The notes under the pieces: generated by a model
Told to the model about the DNA's origin: nothing
Database searches by the model: none
The model's input: the letters and a program-made list of their open reading frames with translations, nothing else
Shown: one piece after another, positions 22,729-35,230 of the stretch
Numbering within the stretch: the first letter of the stretch is position 1
Layout: each line of letters opens with the position of its first letter
Program-made: the position numbers and the translations under genes
From: Limanda limanda
Taxonomy: Eukaryota; Chordata; Actinopteri; Pleuronectiformes; Pleuronectidae
Length of the DNA stretch: 64,000 bases
Direction: 5' to 3'
Assembly: GCF_963576545.1 (NCBI RefSeq)
Contig: NC_083649.1
Location: forward strand, 760,637-824,636

Positions 22729-23170
22729 TGAGCACCACTCTGACCGTCCTGCCGCCGCCAACCGTCCGCTGTAAACAGATGACCGTCTCCGGGAGACACC
22801 TCGCTGTCCTCAAAGGTACCAGATGGTTTTGTATTCAGCTTTATGTTTCTGTTGCCTCCTGGTGTGATAGAGAAAAGAGGGAGAGGCAGGAATTAGTCTG
22901 ATCCCAAATTTACTTTGAAAGAGGAAAAGAAACCAGACGTCAGGTTGGACGATCACCAGCATCAGGACAGGCTCTAAAGGAACCACGTGTTATTGGAATG
23001 GTTTTAGATTAATAAAAGTTAAACTGAAAACTGTATTTATACCCCACAGTGTTGACTGAGTCTTCTCAGGAGGAGGTGAGGATTCGGGATGTTCGCATTT
23101 TGCCGAACCTGAACGCCTCGTACCTTCCCATGATGCCAGACGGCTCCGTCCTGCTGGTGGACAACGTGTG
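22729..23170 (+). pseudogene. trappc14: trappc14 (C7orf43-type) gene fragment: two consecutive exons
   Basis: Exon 22729-22815 (CCTCCACAG acceptor, AAAG|GTACC donor) encodes STTLTVLPPPTVRCKQMTVS and GRHLAVLK. Exon 23050-23170 (CCCCACAG acceptor, GTGTG|GTGCG donor, phase 2) encodes ESSQEEVRIRDVRILPNLNA and SYLPMMPDGSVLLVDNV. These match the conserved core of TRAPPC14/MAP11, a TRAPPII-associated and microtubule-linked protein. Both exons look intact, but the next exon is not downstream: an ERV-A LTR begins 68 bases later, then the right arm. The next exon is on the opposite strand at 63674-63778. I infer a broken gene or a truncated duplicate. Confidence 0.75.
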
Positions 23171-23237
23171 GTGCGTTGTTCAGTCAAATACGTCACCTTT
23201 CACTTTCAGACACAATGTGTCTTGTAGTAGTTTATAT

Positions 23238-24653
23238 TGTTGGGGAAGGCCCAGTGATCTGACTTAGAACAAAGGCTCGTAAAACTTGGGACTCGCCTCA
23301 GGAGACCCCTTACATTTAAAAATCCAGCATGGAGATCTTATCTCCATGTGAGAGAAAATCACTTCCTGGGTCCCCCACTGTAAGCCCGCCCCTGGGGGCC
23401 AAATCCTGACAACTCAATTGGCCGGGGGCCACACTGACCCCTGACCCCTCCTCCCAGGGGGGAGTCACCTGGAACATGACTTAAAAAGGCTGTGCTCCCA
23501 GAAACCTTTCTTTTTTCCTCCGATGCTGACGTCGCCACTAGACCCCCCCCCCACGGGGGTCTTCCTAGTCGACCCAGTAAGCTAATGGAGGCGATAAGAC
23601 GTTTGTTTTATTCATTTCAATTCATTTCATTCATTTATTCTTTTATCTTAGTTGACGTTTTATTTTGAAAGGACATTTTCCTGTTTTAACCTGAAAAGAC
23701 CAGACAGGAATCTCACTCGCGAGACGAGTGAGACACGGACTTTACTTTTATTCTTTTCCCAACACGATCTACAACGGCTACAAGCAGCCGCACGTTCCTG
23801 TAAAGCAGCACGATCTCCGCTGCTACAGAAGAAGACGAAGTTTCATTCCGTCAGGGCAGCAAGAAGAATTCGCTTCCTTTTCCGGTCCAGCGGCCGAGCC
23901 CGGAGCTCCGCTCGTGAGAGAGACCACGTGATTCACTGGCCCCTGACACATTCGCGCAGGCACATCGCGAGGGTTGTACAGTAAGAGACTTGATTATCTG
24001 GGCAGATACGTAGCATATTGTTTAATATTTGATTGTATTTGTTGCGAGACCGCTGAGTCTCATTGTTTAACCGGCTACTACGAGCCGCTACTTCCGGTTC
24101 ATTTCCGGGTTTTGTGTTAGTGGTTGAGCGCCGCGAGGAAAGCCTCCAGCCACGCTGTTAACGTCTGTGTTAGTCTGCAGTGAGTTTACCGATCAGAACC
24201 TCAGCCCACAACCTCCGCTTGGGGCTGAGTGGTTAAATCACTGTTAATCTATCTCTGGCGTGTTTTAAGAGCTTCTTTGAACTCTCCTTGCATGCCTTCT
24301 CTCTCTCCCTCTCCTTCTAAACCGACCTATACACCCGTTCCGATCTGTATTTAGAATACAGTTCATGTAACAGTTAAATCTATATTTAAAGGGCCTGAAA
24401 ACATCTGGCCGCCATTTTGAAGCCAAAGCTAAACCAGAACAAAGAATCCTTTGTTCCACCTCCTCCTTTGTGCCTCACACGTGGTCCGGCGGCCATTTGA
24501 GATTATTCATCGGTAGACCCGCCCTCAATTCTGGCTCTAAATTCATAACGAACCCGCCATTTTGTTTTGTAGTTTTAAGCCTAACATTGTCGGCCTCCAT
24601 CTTGGATGTGTCGTCACTATGTGACTGCGTCATCGCCACGCCCCCCTTCTTTT

Positions 24654-24737
<84 letters not shown>

Positions 24738-25349
24738 TGATAGACATAGACAGATGCACACACACACAGATACACATAGATGAATACATGTGTTTTCTTA
24801 ATTGTGATAAATGCTGCTGCTGTTGTGATCTTTGAAATATGGGAGTTTGTTAAGATGATGGATCATTAAATAACACTAATTTTATTTCACACACACACAC
24901 ATAGACACATACACACAGAGAGACACTTTGACACAGACACACACACACATAGGGACAGACATACATAGGTAGACCGCCGGTTTTACATGTATTGTCTGAA
25001 TTGTGATAAGTGCTGCTGCTGTGTTTATCTTTGAAATATCGGAGCTTGTTAAAATGATAAATCATTGAATAACATAATAACTTTATTTCCCCTTTTTAAT
25101 AAATACTTTTGTAATTAAAGTATCTGTAGTCTGTGATTATTAGTGCATAAGTGTGTGAATACAGCTGGATTATGATTGCCTGTGCTCGAACTTAGAAGCC
25201 TTCACTGTTTATTAAGTAATCGTTAATATTAAAATATTGACATTATTAATTTGACATTTATCATTATGAGACTGATAATTATAGCTTGATATGTTGGTCC
25301 CTGGAAACCAGGGTGGTGCCCCCCTTTCTCAATTATTAATATAGATAGA
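23238..25349 (+). mobile_element. ERV-A LTR, 3' end cut off by the right arm
   Basis: It starts TGTTGGGGAAGGCCCAGTG and follows the 42921 LTR to AATTATTAATATAGATAG. It then switches at 25350 to the right-arm sequence (AGCATGTCGG), losing the last roughly 250 bases of the LTR including the CAACA end. It includes (CA)n at 24662-24733 and four CCATTTTG/CCATCTTG-type motifs at 24408-24606. Confidence 0.92.
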
Positions 25350-27225
25350 TAGCATGTCGGCTCCGTTTAGCTCTCACCTTAACTCAGGGACTGTGCTTCC
25401 GTCTTCTTCGCCTCGACTCGTCCACACCGGGCCCGCGGCTCTGCCTCCACACGCACTCATCTTCTCCTCCAGGGAACAGCGTCGTGTCGACTTCAGCAAG
25501 TTATTTACCCCGAAGACAGAGTCACTCGTACGGGACAAGCTAAACACGACCCGCTTCCTGTCTGCGGGACACTCGACGCTGCTGCACGGCGTTTACGAGG
25601 CTGTGATTGGACGAGTCCATCAGCTGATGACGCGAGCGGGTGACGTGAGCAGCGGTTACTTCATATAGGATGAGTATGTGACTGAGGCCAGGTTTATTTT
25701 TTGTGGTGTTTAGTACATTTACACACATGATTCACGCTGTTCTGTGTTCGTAACCTTATAGTTGAATGCACTTATTGTAAGTCGCTTTGGATAAAAGTGT
25801 TGACTGTTTTAATGGAATACTGAGAAAGTTTAATAACAACAATTAGACAATTGAAGTTCAAATTATGAAGGAATTTAAGCTCTATATTGTGTCTCCTTTA
25901 TATTTAAAATAATAATCAAACTGAGTGGAGATGTATGTTGTATCCAAACAGCCGGCTGCTGTGTTTTGTCACTGTGCAGTCCATGGGGGATTAAATATTA
26001 CACTGAAAAAATAAATCATTAAATCAATGAATGTTTCATAGCAATTTTGAAAGTAGTGGTGAAAAGGTACCATTTATAATTCATGGAACAGCTTAGTTTG
26101 CCATTGACATGTGAATTTGATGCCAGTATTTTGGGAGGACAGATATTTTTATGGAAAGCCAGTAGAAGTTTGGAGCTTACAGGACACAGATGATCATACC
26201 CAGCATCATTTATTTGCTGGTAGAGGTGTGGTTTGTTTGTTTGTTTATTTTGACAGGGACAGTGCATATTAATAGACATTTCTGTAAATATGCCAGATTT
26301 AGCCAGAAGGTTAGTTTCCATCTGCAGTCCTTGGCCAGATGTAACAATAGGCTCCCTAAAAAGCAAATAAGCAAATAACAGAAAGAGTTTTAAAAAAGAA
26401 CATAGAAAAGCAACAGATAAAACATTAATTATAACCACATACAAGTATTCAGTAGTTCAAGCATTAAAATACATGAAGCATGCAGGACAAACAAGAGTCA
26501 GCATCAAACAAACACAAATTGAAAAGGTAGACTAGGACTTATAGAGGACATCTATATGTGTTAGACATCGAGGCAGTAGCCCACCAAAGCAGACATGCAC
26601 AACAAACTAACAAAAAGTCGACATGACAATAGTACATGAAGCAGCACAGGAGAGACATAGAACGAGCTACAAAAAGCATAACACTTCCGGTTAACACTTC
26701 CTCTGTGCATTTAACCAGCACAATTGAAAAAGTGACTGTAATCATGCCACTCTGTACAGTTGTTGAGATTCAGGATTGTTTTGGATGACAATAAAAATTT
26801 GAAATAAAGTGCATTGTTTCATTTCTTTTGACTGCATTGACCTTTGTTCGTGGTATACAATATAATTCATTATAGCACACTTACTTACTTAAGAACAATT
26901 TAAAATTTCAGGTTTAATATTTATTTTAAGCCTGGTTTACTCAGCCAGATAGTTTGTTGGTGCCTCTTACACATTGGTGTTATCTGCTCTCAGGGAAACT
27001 GCATTTGCATTTGTGAAGCTCAGAGCATTGTCATTTGCATATGAAAGCGTCCTCTAGGCGTTGGAGCAGGGGGGTCAAATCTCAACAGCTCACAGGCTTG
27101 ACAACTGCAGGAACCCTGAGCGTTTCCTTTGCTGCCTGCAGATACGTGTGAAAGTCGTTAACCGAAGGATGTGCCAACACTTCTCTGCGACACAGATTGA
27201 CACAAACGCTTCTTTTCATGCAGTG
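25350..27225. mobile_element. CACTA-like element, truncated copy
   Basis: Mirror of 10187-12062. It keeps the CACTGCATG terminus (at 27225) and the LINE 3' fragment but lacks the other 1.4 kb, including the second terminus and the coding exons. It could not have arrived by transposition. Confidence 0.88.
25378..25460 (-). pseudogene. Orphan first exon of the cargo gene
   Basis: Mirror of 11952-12034 with its donor and about 28 bases of intron, then the ERV-A LTR. Transcription from here would run antisense into the LTR. Confidence 0.6.
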
Positions 27226-28672
27226 CTGCCCGTCAGAAAGTTCAGTATCCACTCACAGAGGGCGATGTGAGCCCAAGGTCTCTGAGCTTGGTGACGAGCT
27301 TCATGGGCAAGATGGTGTTGAATGCTGAACTGTAGTCGATGAACAGCATTCTCACATATGTGTCCCTCTGGTCCAGGTGGGAGAGGGCAGTGTGGAGGGT
27401 AGGGAGATGGCATCTGCAGTCGACCTATTTGACCTGTAGGCAAACTGCAGAGGGTCCAGAGAGTCAGAGAGGAAGGACAGGTTGAAGATGTCTGTGAACA
27501 CATCTGCCAGCTGATCTGGACACACCTGGAGAGCTCGGCCGGGGATGCCATCAGGTCCAGGTGCCTTGCTCGTTGAGAGATCTCCACACGTCTGCCCTGG
27601 ATATGACGGGGGGGCAGCAGTCCTCCTGGGCCTCTTCGATCACCACAGCCGGGGGGATGCTCTCAAAGCGTAAAAAGTGTTCAGATCCTCTGGGAGAGAT
27701 GCAGACACATCATCAGCACTGCTGGTCTTAGCTTTGTAGTCTGTGATGGTTCTCAGTCCGGCCCACATGTTCCTGGTGTTGGAGCCCTTGTAGTGGGACT
27801 CCACTTTGTCCCTGTACAGTCTCTTAGCTCTGCTTATAGCACTCCGGAGCGCGTACCTGGACTTCTTGTATTCCTCCAGATCCCCTGAGATGTAGGCAAC
27901 GGTCCTTGCTTTGAGTTTAGCATGGACGTCACCATTAATCCAGGGCTTCTGATTTGGAAATGTTCGTACAGACATCCTGGGTACCACGTCATCGATGCAT
28001 TTGCTGATGTAGCAGATGACCGCGTCCGTGTACGTGTTGATGTCATCATCCTGGAACACGCCCCACTCCGTCGTGCTGAAGCAGTCCTGAAGAGCCGAGT
28101 CTGATTGGTCGGACCACCGCTGAATGGTCCGAGTCACCGGTCTGTCACGCTTGAGTTTCTGCCTATAGGAAGGCAGCAGCAGAACTGAAACGTGATCTGA
28201 TTTGCCGAATGGGGGCTGGGGAGGGCCTTATACGCACCCCAGAAGGGAGTGTAAACATGGTCCAGCGTGTTCGCGCCGCGCATCAGACAGCTGATGTGCT
28301 GGTAGTATCTCGTCAGGACTTTCCTCATCTTGCCGTTGTTAAAATCCCCGGCCACAATAAACGCAACCTCGGGCCGTGATGTCACTGTCCTGTCGATAAC
28401 CGCATGCAGCTCGTCCAGCGCCTGGTTGGTGTCGGCGTGTGGCGGGATGTACACAGCTGTTATGACGACCGATGTAAACTCCCGCGTGATGTAATAAGGC
28501 CGGCATCTGATCATGAGGTGCTCCAGGTACGGAGAATAAAGTAGAAGTAGTAAAGTAGTATTCTATAAAGTAGAATAAAAAACAACAATATAGAAAAAAG
28601 AGAAAAAAAGAGCAGAGCTATGGGAGAGCTCGAGACACGGCAGCCTTCCTCGGCGCAATCCTACATCCAACC
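27226..28672 (-). pseudogene. CR1/Rex1-like LINE, 5' piece (right-arm copy)
   Basis: Mirror of 8740-10186 with the same frameshifts and internal deletion. It lacks pieces 2 and 3. Confidence 0.88.
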
Positions 28673-29812
28673 TGACAGTGTAGAGGTTGGCAAAATTCAC
28701 TTATGCATCATTAATGAAAGAACATTTGTGAAAGACAAACATTTATTATGAATATAATAAAGTATAAAAACACAAATTACTAACAAACGTACTAGCTAAA
28801 CAAAGATGTGTATGTGAGTGTGTGTGTCTATGTAAGTCAGTGTGCTTCCCAAGATGGTGGCTTAATTAAAAGTTCACACCTTCCTTAGTATGCTTTCAAA
28901 ATGGTCACTGGCCCCCCCCTCTAGTTAACGGCCCCCCTTCCTTCAGAAGTGGTTTTACGACATGTAGTGGGGGTCTGAGCTAATGAGGTGAGGAGATATG
29001 CGTGTGTCTGTGTAGCTGTTAATCAGAGAATGAGAGTCAGAGAGAGGAAGCCTGTGATGGACATAACTAAAATTAACTTTCAAATAACTTATAACCACAA
29101 TATCACAACAAATATCAAACGTATAAACGTCACACAGAATCACTTTAACAGTCTTGCTTACCCTAATATAATTATTAAGCCCAGATTATGTTACCAGTCC
29201 TTAGAAAGGGAGAAAGGAAGTTGCTGTGCAGTTCGCAGTTTGTCCTGTCGGTTGTGTGAAGTCTGCTTGTTGGTCGTAAGGTTCTGAACTCACGGTTCTG
29301 TCGAGCTGTGGCTCAGTTGCTCGTTGAATCTTACCTGCAGGACATCGAGTCGCTGCTAGGAGTTTGGAAAAGCTTGAGATGCGTGGAGGTTTCCTTAGTG
29401 AGATGAGCTGGGAGCTGCACCTCTGTGCTCCTCTTGTTGGATGGGAAGAGAAGTTTTGAGCTGGAGCAGCCCGGCCTCTCCCTCGGCGATGCAGGAAGAT
29501 AGACCGGTAGCCTTCCTCCTGGGAAGGTTGGTGAAAAGAGAATGAACAGAGGGAGATCTGTCCGTATATTGGCCCGGTGACCTCACAGGTCATAGGGCCA
29601 GACTGACCAATAGGAGTGACCCCTTGTGGTTTTTCACACCTCTGTGTGAAGTTGAGGAATCCTGGGAGAGTGAGTTCCCTGTGCTTTCTCAAGAACAAAG
29701 AAACATGTGCTTTCAGGCTTTTGACTGCACATATGCACAGGCCCAAGAGAAGGCCTGTGTTTTCACAAGAACCATGTACCAACAGTGGGAAGCTGGTTGC
29801 GGGGGGGAGCTT
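28673..29812 (-). mobile_element. LTR-C copy 2, right-arm copy
   Basis: Mirror of 7600-8739, again divergent from the neighbouring receptor (30615-31622). Confidence 0.6.
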
Positions 29813-29983
29813 GTATGTTTTAACTCTCATTATCAACTATCTTGGAAATCTGTCCAACTTTTAAAGATTCTGAGATCATCACGTCTCGATCATTTGCGTT
29901 TTTTTATTGCTTGAAATGCTCCGTAAATAGATATTATCATAATTATTCACAGCTTAGTGACACATACTGTCCTTCTCTTATTC

Positions 29984-30100
29984 CATTAACCGCTTATGCC
30001 GGGAAAAAAACACATTTTGCAAAAATTATCAAATTCGATGGTTAAATGTGTTCAAATTCAAACTGATATAGATGCTGCAGGAATTCAGAAAAATGCAGAT
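29984..30100. repeat. Cassette-flanking direct repeat A (right arm)
   Basis: About 117 bp upstream of the receptor. It shares AAAATTATCAAATTCGATGG and GATATAGATGCTGCAGGAAT with repeat B at 33240-33362, in the same orientation. Confidence 0.75.
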
Positions 30101-30614
30101 GTCATATTCAGATCACTGCGACAGTTTTCAACTTTCAAGTTCCTTCTGAAAGCTTCAGGTCTCCCAGGAGGGATCAAAGGAAACAGGGGAAAGGAAAACA
30201 AACGTAAAATATTACAAAGTGAAATGAGTTTGTACAAAGCAATAACAGTGACAAGCCATTTAATCATAAATAGTAATGATATTCATATTTATAACATTAA
30301 TATTAATAATGAAAGTACTTTTTAATATTATTATCATTATAATATTCCCACAGCGTCTTTAGTTGTGTGCAGTCCTGTTTACGAGCACTAGCAGCGTGGT
30401 CACATGTCAGAGTCATGTGACGTCCTGTGCAGCTGATATACAGACGGTGGGAACATGTTGCCTCAGCAGAGCTGCTCACACACAGACACACACTGACCTG
30501 CTAATGATCTGCAAAGGGAAATGTGAATGCTTTTGGGTTTTGGATGCAACTCGATGAGCCTCTTTGTGTTTTTTCCACTGTTCTCAGAATACAGGGGACA
30601 GATGAAGAGATTCA

Positions 30615-31622
30615 TTGTGCTGTTGTTTTCCAGCTGCATCAACAGGCTCTAGCTGTTCATGTGGTAAATGCTTCTCTGAGATGTCAAGTACAGCTCAAAC
30701 CAACACTACTACTGGTGATGCGTTGCTGCACAGAGTGATGCTGGGCACTGTGACCTCTGTGCCCTGCTGCATCTTCCTCTTCATTAATGTCACCATGTTG
30801 TTCACCCTGAGGAGCAAAGCAGTGTTTCGTGAGTCCTCTCGTTACATCCTCCTGTTCAACCTCCTGGTGGCCGACACCGTGCAGATGACAGTGGGCCAGT
30901 TATTGTACATTTTGGCTGTCTGTAGAACACGGCTGTCGTATCCTGTGTGTGGTGTTCTGGTTATGCTCTCTAATATCACACTTGAAATATCCCCTCTCAC
31001 TCTGGTGGTGATGTCTCTGGAGAGATATGTAGCTGTGTGCCAGCCGCTGCGACACGCTACCATCATCACCATCACAAACACAGCACTGGCCATCATGGTG
31101 GTTTGGGCCATTAGTTCACTGAACATCCTCGTCCACGTTCTGCTGCTGTTAGATTTCCCGTTCGAAGACCTGGACACTCTGCAGATGAAAGACTTTTGTG
31201 CATCCCATGCCATGTCTCTTGGGCCGATGTCTGATGATTATGACAGAGCTTTCACTTGCATTGTGTTTGTATCAGCGGCTGCAGTGATCATATCCACCTA
31301 CATCGGTGTGATGGTGGCAGCCAGGTCAGCGTCTACAGACAAAGCTTCAGCTCGTAAAGCTCGTAACACCCTGCTGCTGCATCTGGTGCAGCTGGGCCTC
31401 ATCCTCTTATCAACTATACACAACTCTGTCGTTGGATCCATTGCAAGGATTGTGACAAGGCCAATACTTCTGATCATCCTAAATACTTTATATGTGCTCG
31501 TCATCATGCTCCCCAGATGTCTGAGTTCTCTCATCTATGGGCTCAGAGATAAGACCACCAGGCCTGTGCTCTTGTACCATCTGTGCTGTCGACTGAAACT
31601 CAAAGCTGGGGTCTCACCCTGA
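30615..31622 (+). CDS. Odorant receptor (teleost 131-2-like), copy 3 (right arm)
   Basis: A complete frame whose 335-residue translation is identical to the left-arm receptor at 5790-6797, in opposite orientation, so motifs and start choice are the same (preferred Met at 30681). An acceptor-like CACTGTTCTCAG ends at 30587. Zero amino-acid differences between copies 24 kb apart imply very recent duplication, ongoing gene conversion, or a duplicated assembly block. Flanks match the left arm on both sides. Confidence 0.95.
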   Translation: MCCCFPAASTGSSCSCGKCFSEMSSTAQTNTTTGDALLHRVMLGTVTSVPCCIFLFINVTMLFTLRSKAVFRESSRYILLFNLLVADTVQMTVGQLLYILAVCRTRLSYPVCGVLVMLSNITLEISPLTLVVMSLERYVAVCQPLRHATIITITNTALAIMVVWAISSLNILVHVLLLLDFPFEDLDTLQMKDFCASHAMSLGPMSDDYDRAFTCIVFVSAAAVIISTYIGVMVAARSASTDKASARKARNTLLLHLVQLGLILLSTIHNSVVGSIARIVTRPILLIILNTLYVLVIMLPRCLSSLIYGLRDKTTRPVLLYHLCCRLKLKAGVSP

Positions 31623-33239
31623 CACATGTATTGACTTGTTAAACTCATGCTGCTTGTAAAATGCCAACATTTCCAGCATTTGACTTTAATGTAAAGTTCA
31701 GGCCAAAAGTCTGAGTCTCATCAGTTTGTCTCTTTTTCTTTAGTGAATAGAATCCTGTCAAAATTATGATTGTTTCAATCAGATCCGGCTACAGCGACCT
31801 GTCATTGAAAGGTGTTTATGGAAGTGGAAGTGTTGAACATTGAGGGGAGGTGAAGCTTAAACATCCGTCTGTTTCCCACCCGAGTCCGTCGGGACCCGTC
31901 GGGACCTGACAGGACGGAGAGGTTGAGATGATATCGGCGTCAGGTTGGTTCAGACCCGCTGGCTGGGCTGCTGGATGTTTTGACTGTAACTGGGGGAAAC
32001 TTCAGGCTCAGGTTTCTCTCTGGATCAGTCGGGTTCAGACAGAAAAGGGTCCCGAGCTGATCACAGGCCTCAGATGGTACAGAGAAGGAGAAAAGGTGTG
32101 CACCAGACTGAATACGAGTAGGAAGAGACGAGTGCAGGAGGAGAAAAGCTGAACGAGGATGAAGGGAGGTGGGATGTGATGAGAGAGGAAGAAGAATGGA
32201 GAGAGGGGAGAAAAAAGGCTGAGTCAGACGGTTGTATTGTGGAGGTGTGGTTCAGATATGACCCTGATCCTAAGTTCACTAGTTCACTTCATTAGGCATT
32301 AACAGTTCAAAAGGATAGGATTCAAGTTGCATCATCCTCGTCTAACGTGCGGCTGTAGCTTCTGCCTTCTTCCGTTCCTCCAGAAACGTTTCAGATTGTC
32401 TTTGAAGAAAAGCTCCTGTGCTGTATCACCACAACATGAAATAAAATGATTGCATATCACGTTTGTGTTGGTCTTCATAGTGTCACATGTTTTCATTCCA
32501 TTTAAAATTGAGTTGTTAAAACTGGATTCTTTTCATGTTCAGACCCCAGCTTTGAACCTACCACCCCCCCCCCACACACACACACACACACACCATCGTG
32601 ACCTCCATGTTAATCAAACAAGTGTTTCATCCATAGACTGTTTATAAAAAGGTTTTATCCCTCTATGTTCATTCATTCTCCACCACTTACACTGGTCAAT
32701 GATTTCTTTCTTTCAACTGGTCAAGATCATATTTAACTCTGACATCTTAAGGTTGAGATTTATGTGAATTAGATGCAGCTAAAGTAAATAAACTCAATCA
32801 GTCACTAGTCTAATGAATCCAAGCAGAAGCTTGTGTCCACAGTGAACGTGCACAGCCAAGGGGACAGGATGCACCGGATCCAGCACCGGATAGTTCCAGG
32901 AGCAAAATCCTTTAATACACTTGTTTTCAGTTTTGATGAAAAGCTAAATTTGAAAGTAAAATGTTAACATTATTGATAGGAATGATGAGAACCGGGAATG
33001 TCCCATTGCTCTGCCAAGGCCCGAAAGGCTCCTTATGAAAACACATTTAAATTCACTAGCTCAGGATTTTTATTCAGATCTGCACCAGATTACACAAACA
33101 TAAATATCATCGCCATGAATATGAATTGTTCTGAGAGAAATCTGTGAATATGTTGAACTCTTTTCTCACTTTGTTAACAAAAGTGAGAAACAATCCTTGA
33201 TCTGGACTCAAAGTTAACCAAGTACCTAGTGTTTCCCAA
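31623..33239. other. Receptor 3'-side intergenic DNA (right arm)
   Basis: Mirror of 4173-5789. No gene; a (CA)n tract lies at 32574-32593. Confidence 0.5.
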
Positions 33240-33362
33240 CACCTTTAACCGCTTATGAGAGTTTGCTGGGAAATGAAAACATTTTGCAAAAATTATCAAA
33301 TTCGATGGTTGAATGTGTTTAAATTCAAATTGATATAGATGCTGCAGGAATCCAGAAAAATG
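33240..33362. repeat. Cassette-flanking direct repeat B (right arm)
   Basis: Mirror of 4050-4172 and direct partner of 29984-30100. Confidence 0.75.
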
Positions 33363-33505
33363 CGGGATGGAGAAGAGGAAGGAGAAGCTGGAAAGATAAG
33401 CTTTGTGTGTCATATTTCATAAATTCCCTTTGCGCCTTAGCGTCATCAGGGGCTTTTGCCATGTTATCAATGATACAATGATACAGGCCAAACTTTTAGA
33501 GTTCT

Positions 33506-34527
33506 TGAGAGTGTAGAGTAGAGGCAAAATTCACTTATACAACATTAATGAAAGAACATTTGTGAAAGAAAAACATTTATTATGAATACAATAAAGTATA
33601 AAACACAAATTACTTGCAGAGTACGAACTGAAACAAAGGTGTGTATGTGAGTGTGTGTGAGTAAGGGGCTCTCAAAATGGTGGCTGACAAAGAGAGTAAC
33701 ACCTTCCTGTGGGCTCCTAAGATGGTAGCTCCCCCCCCCCTTCTTCTGGAGTGGGGACGTGCTAAGTAGGAAGAGATATGCGGTGTATGTGTAAATGCTA
33801 ATTAGAGACTGAAAGGATCAGAGAGATCCTGTGAAGAGCGTATCTAAGATTTAACTTTCATTTAACTTGTAACCACAATAACACAACACATATCAAACTT
33901 ATACACACTACACAGAATCAAATAAACAGTCCTGCTTAGTCTAGTATCATTAGTAAGCCCAGTATGTTACCAGTCCTTAAAAAAGGGAGAAAGTTGCTGT
34001 GCAGTTGCAGTCCTGTGACGTCACCGGTTTGGTCGGAAGGTTGAAGTCCTCGCGGTGCTGTTGAGCTGTGCAGTTCAGTTGCTTATTGAATCTTTGTTCT
34101 TACCTGCAGGACATTGAGTCGCTGCTAGGAGTTTGGAAAAAGCTTGAGATTCGTGGAGGTTTCCTTGAAGACATGAGTTGGAAACTGCACCTCTGACTTC
34201 CGGGTGTTGGGTGGGAAGAGAAGAGTTGTTGGAGCAGCCCGGCCCTCTACTAGGCGATGCAGGAGAAGAGGCTGGTCACCTGCTGTCCTTGGAGGGTCGG
34301 TGGAAAGAGGAAGAATTGGGGCAGACCTTGGTCTTATATAGGCCCGGTGACCTCAAGGGTCATGGGCCAGAGTGAGCAATAGGAGATGAGCATTGTGACT
34401 TTTCACACCTATGCGTGAAGTTGCTGAAACAAAAAGAACCTGTTGCCCCCTGGGAGACTGAGTTCCTTGGTTTTTCAGAACAATAGAACCTGTGGCATCT
34501 TGGGACATCCCCCCTGTTGGGCGTACT
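33506..34527 (-). mobile_element. LTR-C copy 1, right-arm copy
   Basis: Mirror of 2880-3906, including the TATA box (near 34334-34340) and splice donor. It is slightly more diverged from its partner than the inner arm. Confidence 0.6.
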
Positions 34528-34720
34528 TGAACATGTTTAGTGCAAAGCTGGAAAAGTAAATTGTCAGTTCATTTGGACGGTAACATCTGGACATTTGTAT
34601 ATACTATCTAGTTAGTTAAGCAAGATTCAAATTAGACAAATAATTTTAGAGTTACGATAACAGTACAATATGAATAACCTAGGTTTCACTAGGTTTAGGG
34701 AGAACACAGAAAAATGTGTC

Positions 34721-35020
34721 ATGCATCCGTGGATGAGAAGTATATGAGGCACAATGTGTTCTTGAAGATAAACGACATGTGTCATAAATGTCAGTGTCAG
34801 AGTCAGTGAGATGGGAAGTTAGGAAGCTGTTACCTCTTCCTGTCAGTGGAGGATGAGAAGGTGACTTAATTCCCAAAGACTTCGGGTCGAATGGGATTCT
34901 GTCCCATCCTGGGAGTGAAGAGGGAGTTAACCGTTCACTATCAGAGGAGTTTGAATCGGATAACCAGAATCACATTGGTTCAAAAACTGATTTGAGGCCA
35001 CACCTTCTAATCTAAGTTTT
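34721..35020. other. No recognisable feature
   Basis: Unique DNA between the end of the right arm and the L1 target duplication. No counterpart in the left copy. Confidence 0.5.
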
Positions 35021-35159
35021 AACAATTCCTCCTTGACTTCTCAAGATGGCGGCGTGAGGGAAGGTCACGTTCGGGAGCGCTGCTGCGCTTATTAGCTAAT
35101 TTATTCACTTAACCCTACAAAAATAGCACTCCAACCTCTTAATGGTTCATTATCCTAAC

Positions 35160-35230
35160 ATGAACATTGACAGCTACTTTCTGAGGCAATCCGACAGCAT
35201 GCAACGTAAAAAAAAAATCAAGCTCCTGAT
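35160..35230 (+). pseudogene. L1 ORF1 N-terminus, interrupted by L2
   Basis: MNIDSYFLRQSDSMQRKK is followed, after a slip in an A10 run (35208-35217), by NQAPD. The frame resumes after the L2 as DAEHSQQAGEVHAG (near 38488). Confidence 0.7.

Larger units (their letters stand above)
25350..34720 (-). repeat. Right arm of the 9.4 kb inverted duplication
   Basis: Inverted copy of 2687-12062. Its inner end falls in the first intron of the cargo gene inside the CACTA-like element. Its outer end stops at ACACAGAAAAATGTGTC, beyond which the two flanks are unrelated. Confidence 0.97.

Noticed and set aside
2687..34720. Reading the inverted arms as the terminal repeats of one giant transposon
   Set aside because: The arms end inside other elements, lack a target duplication, and carry unrelated nested elements; a segmental duplication explains them better.
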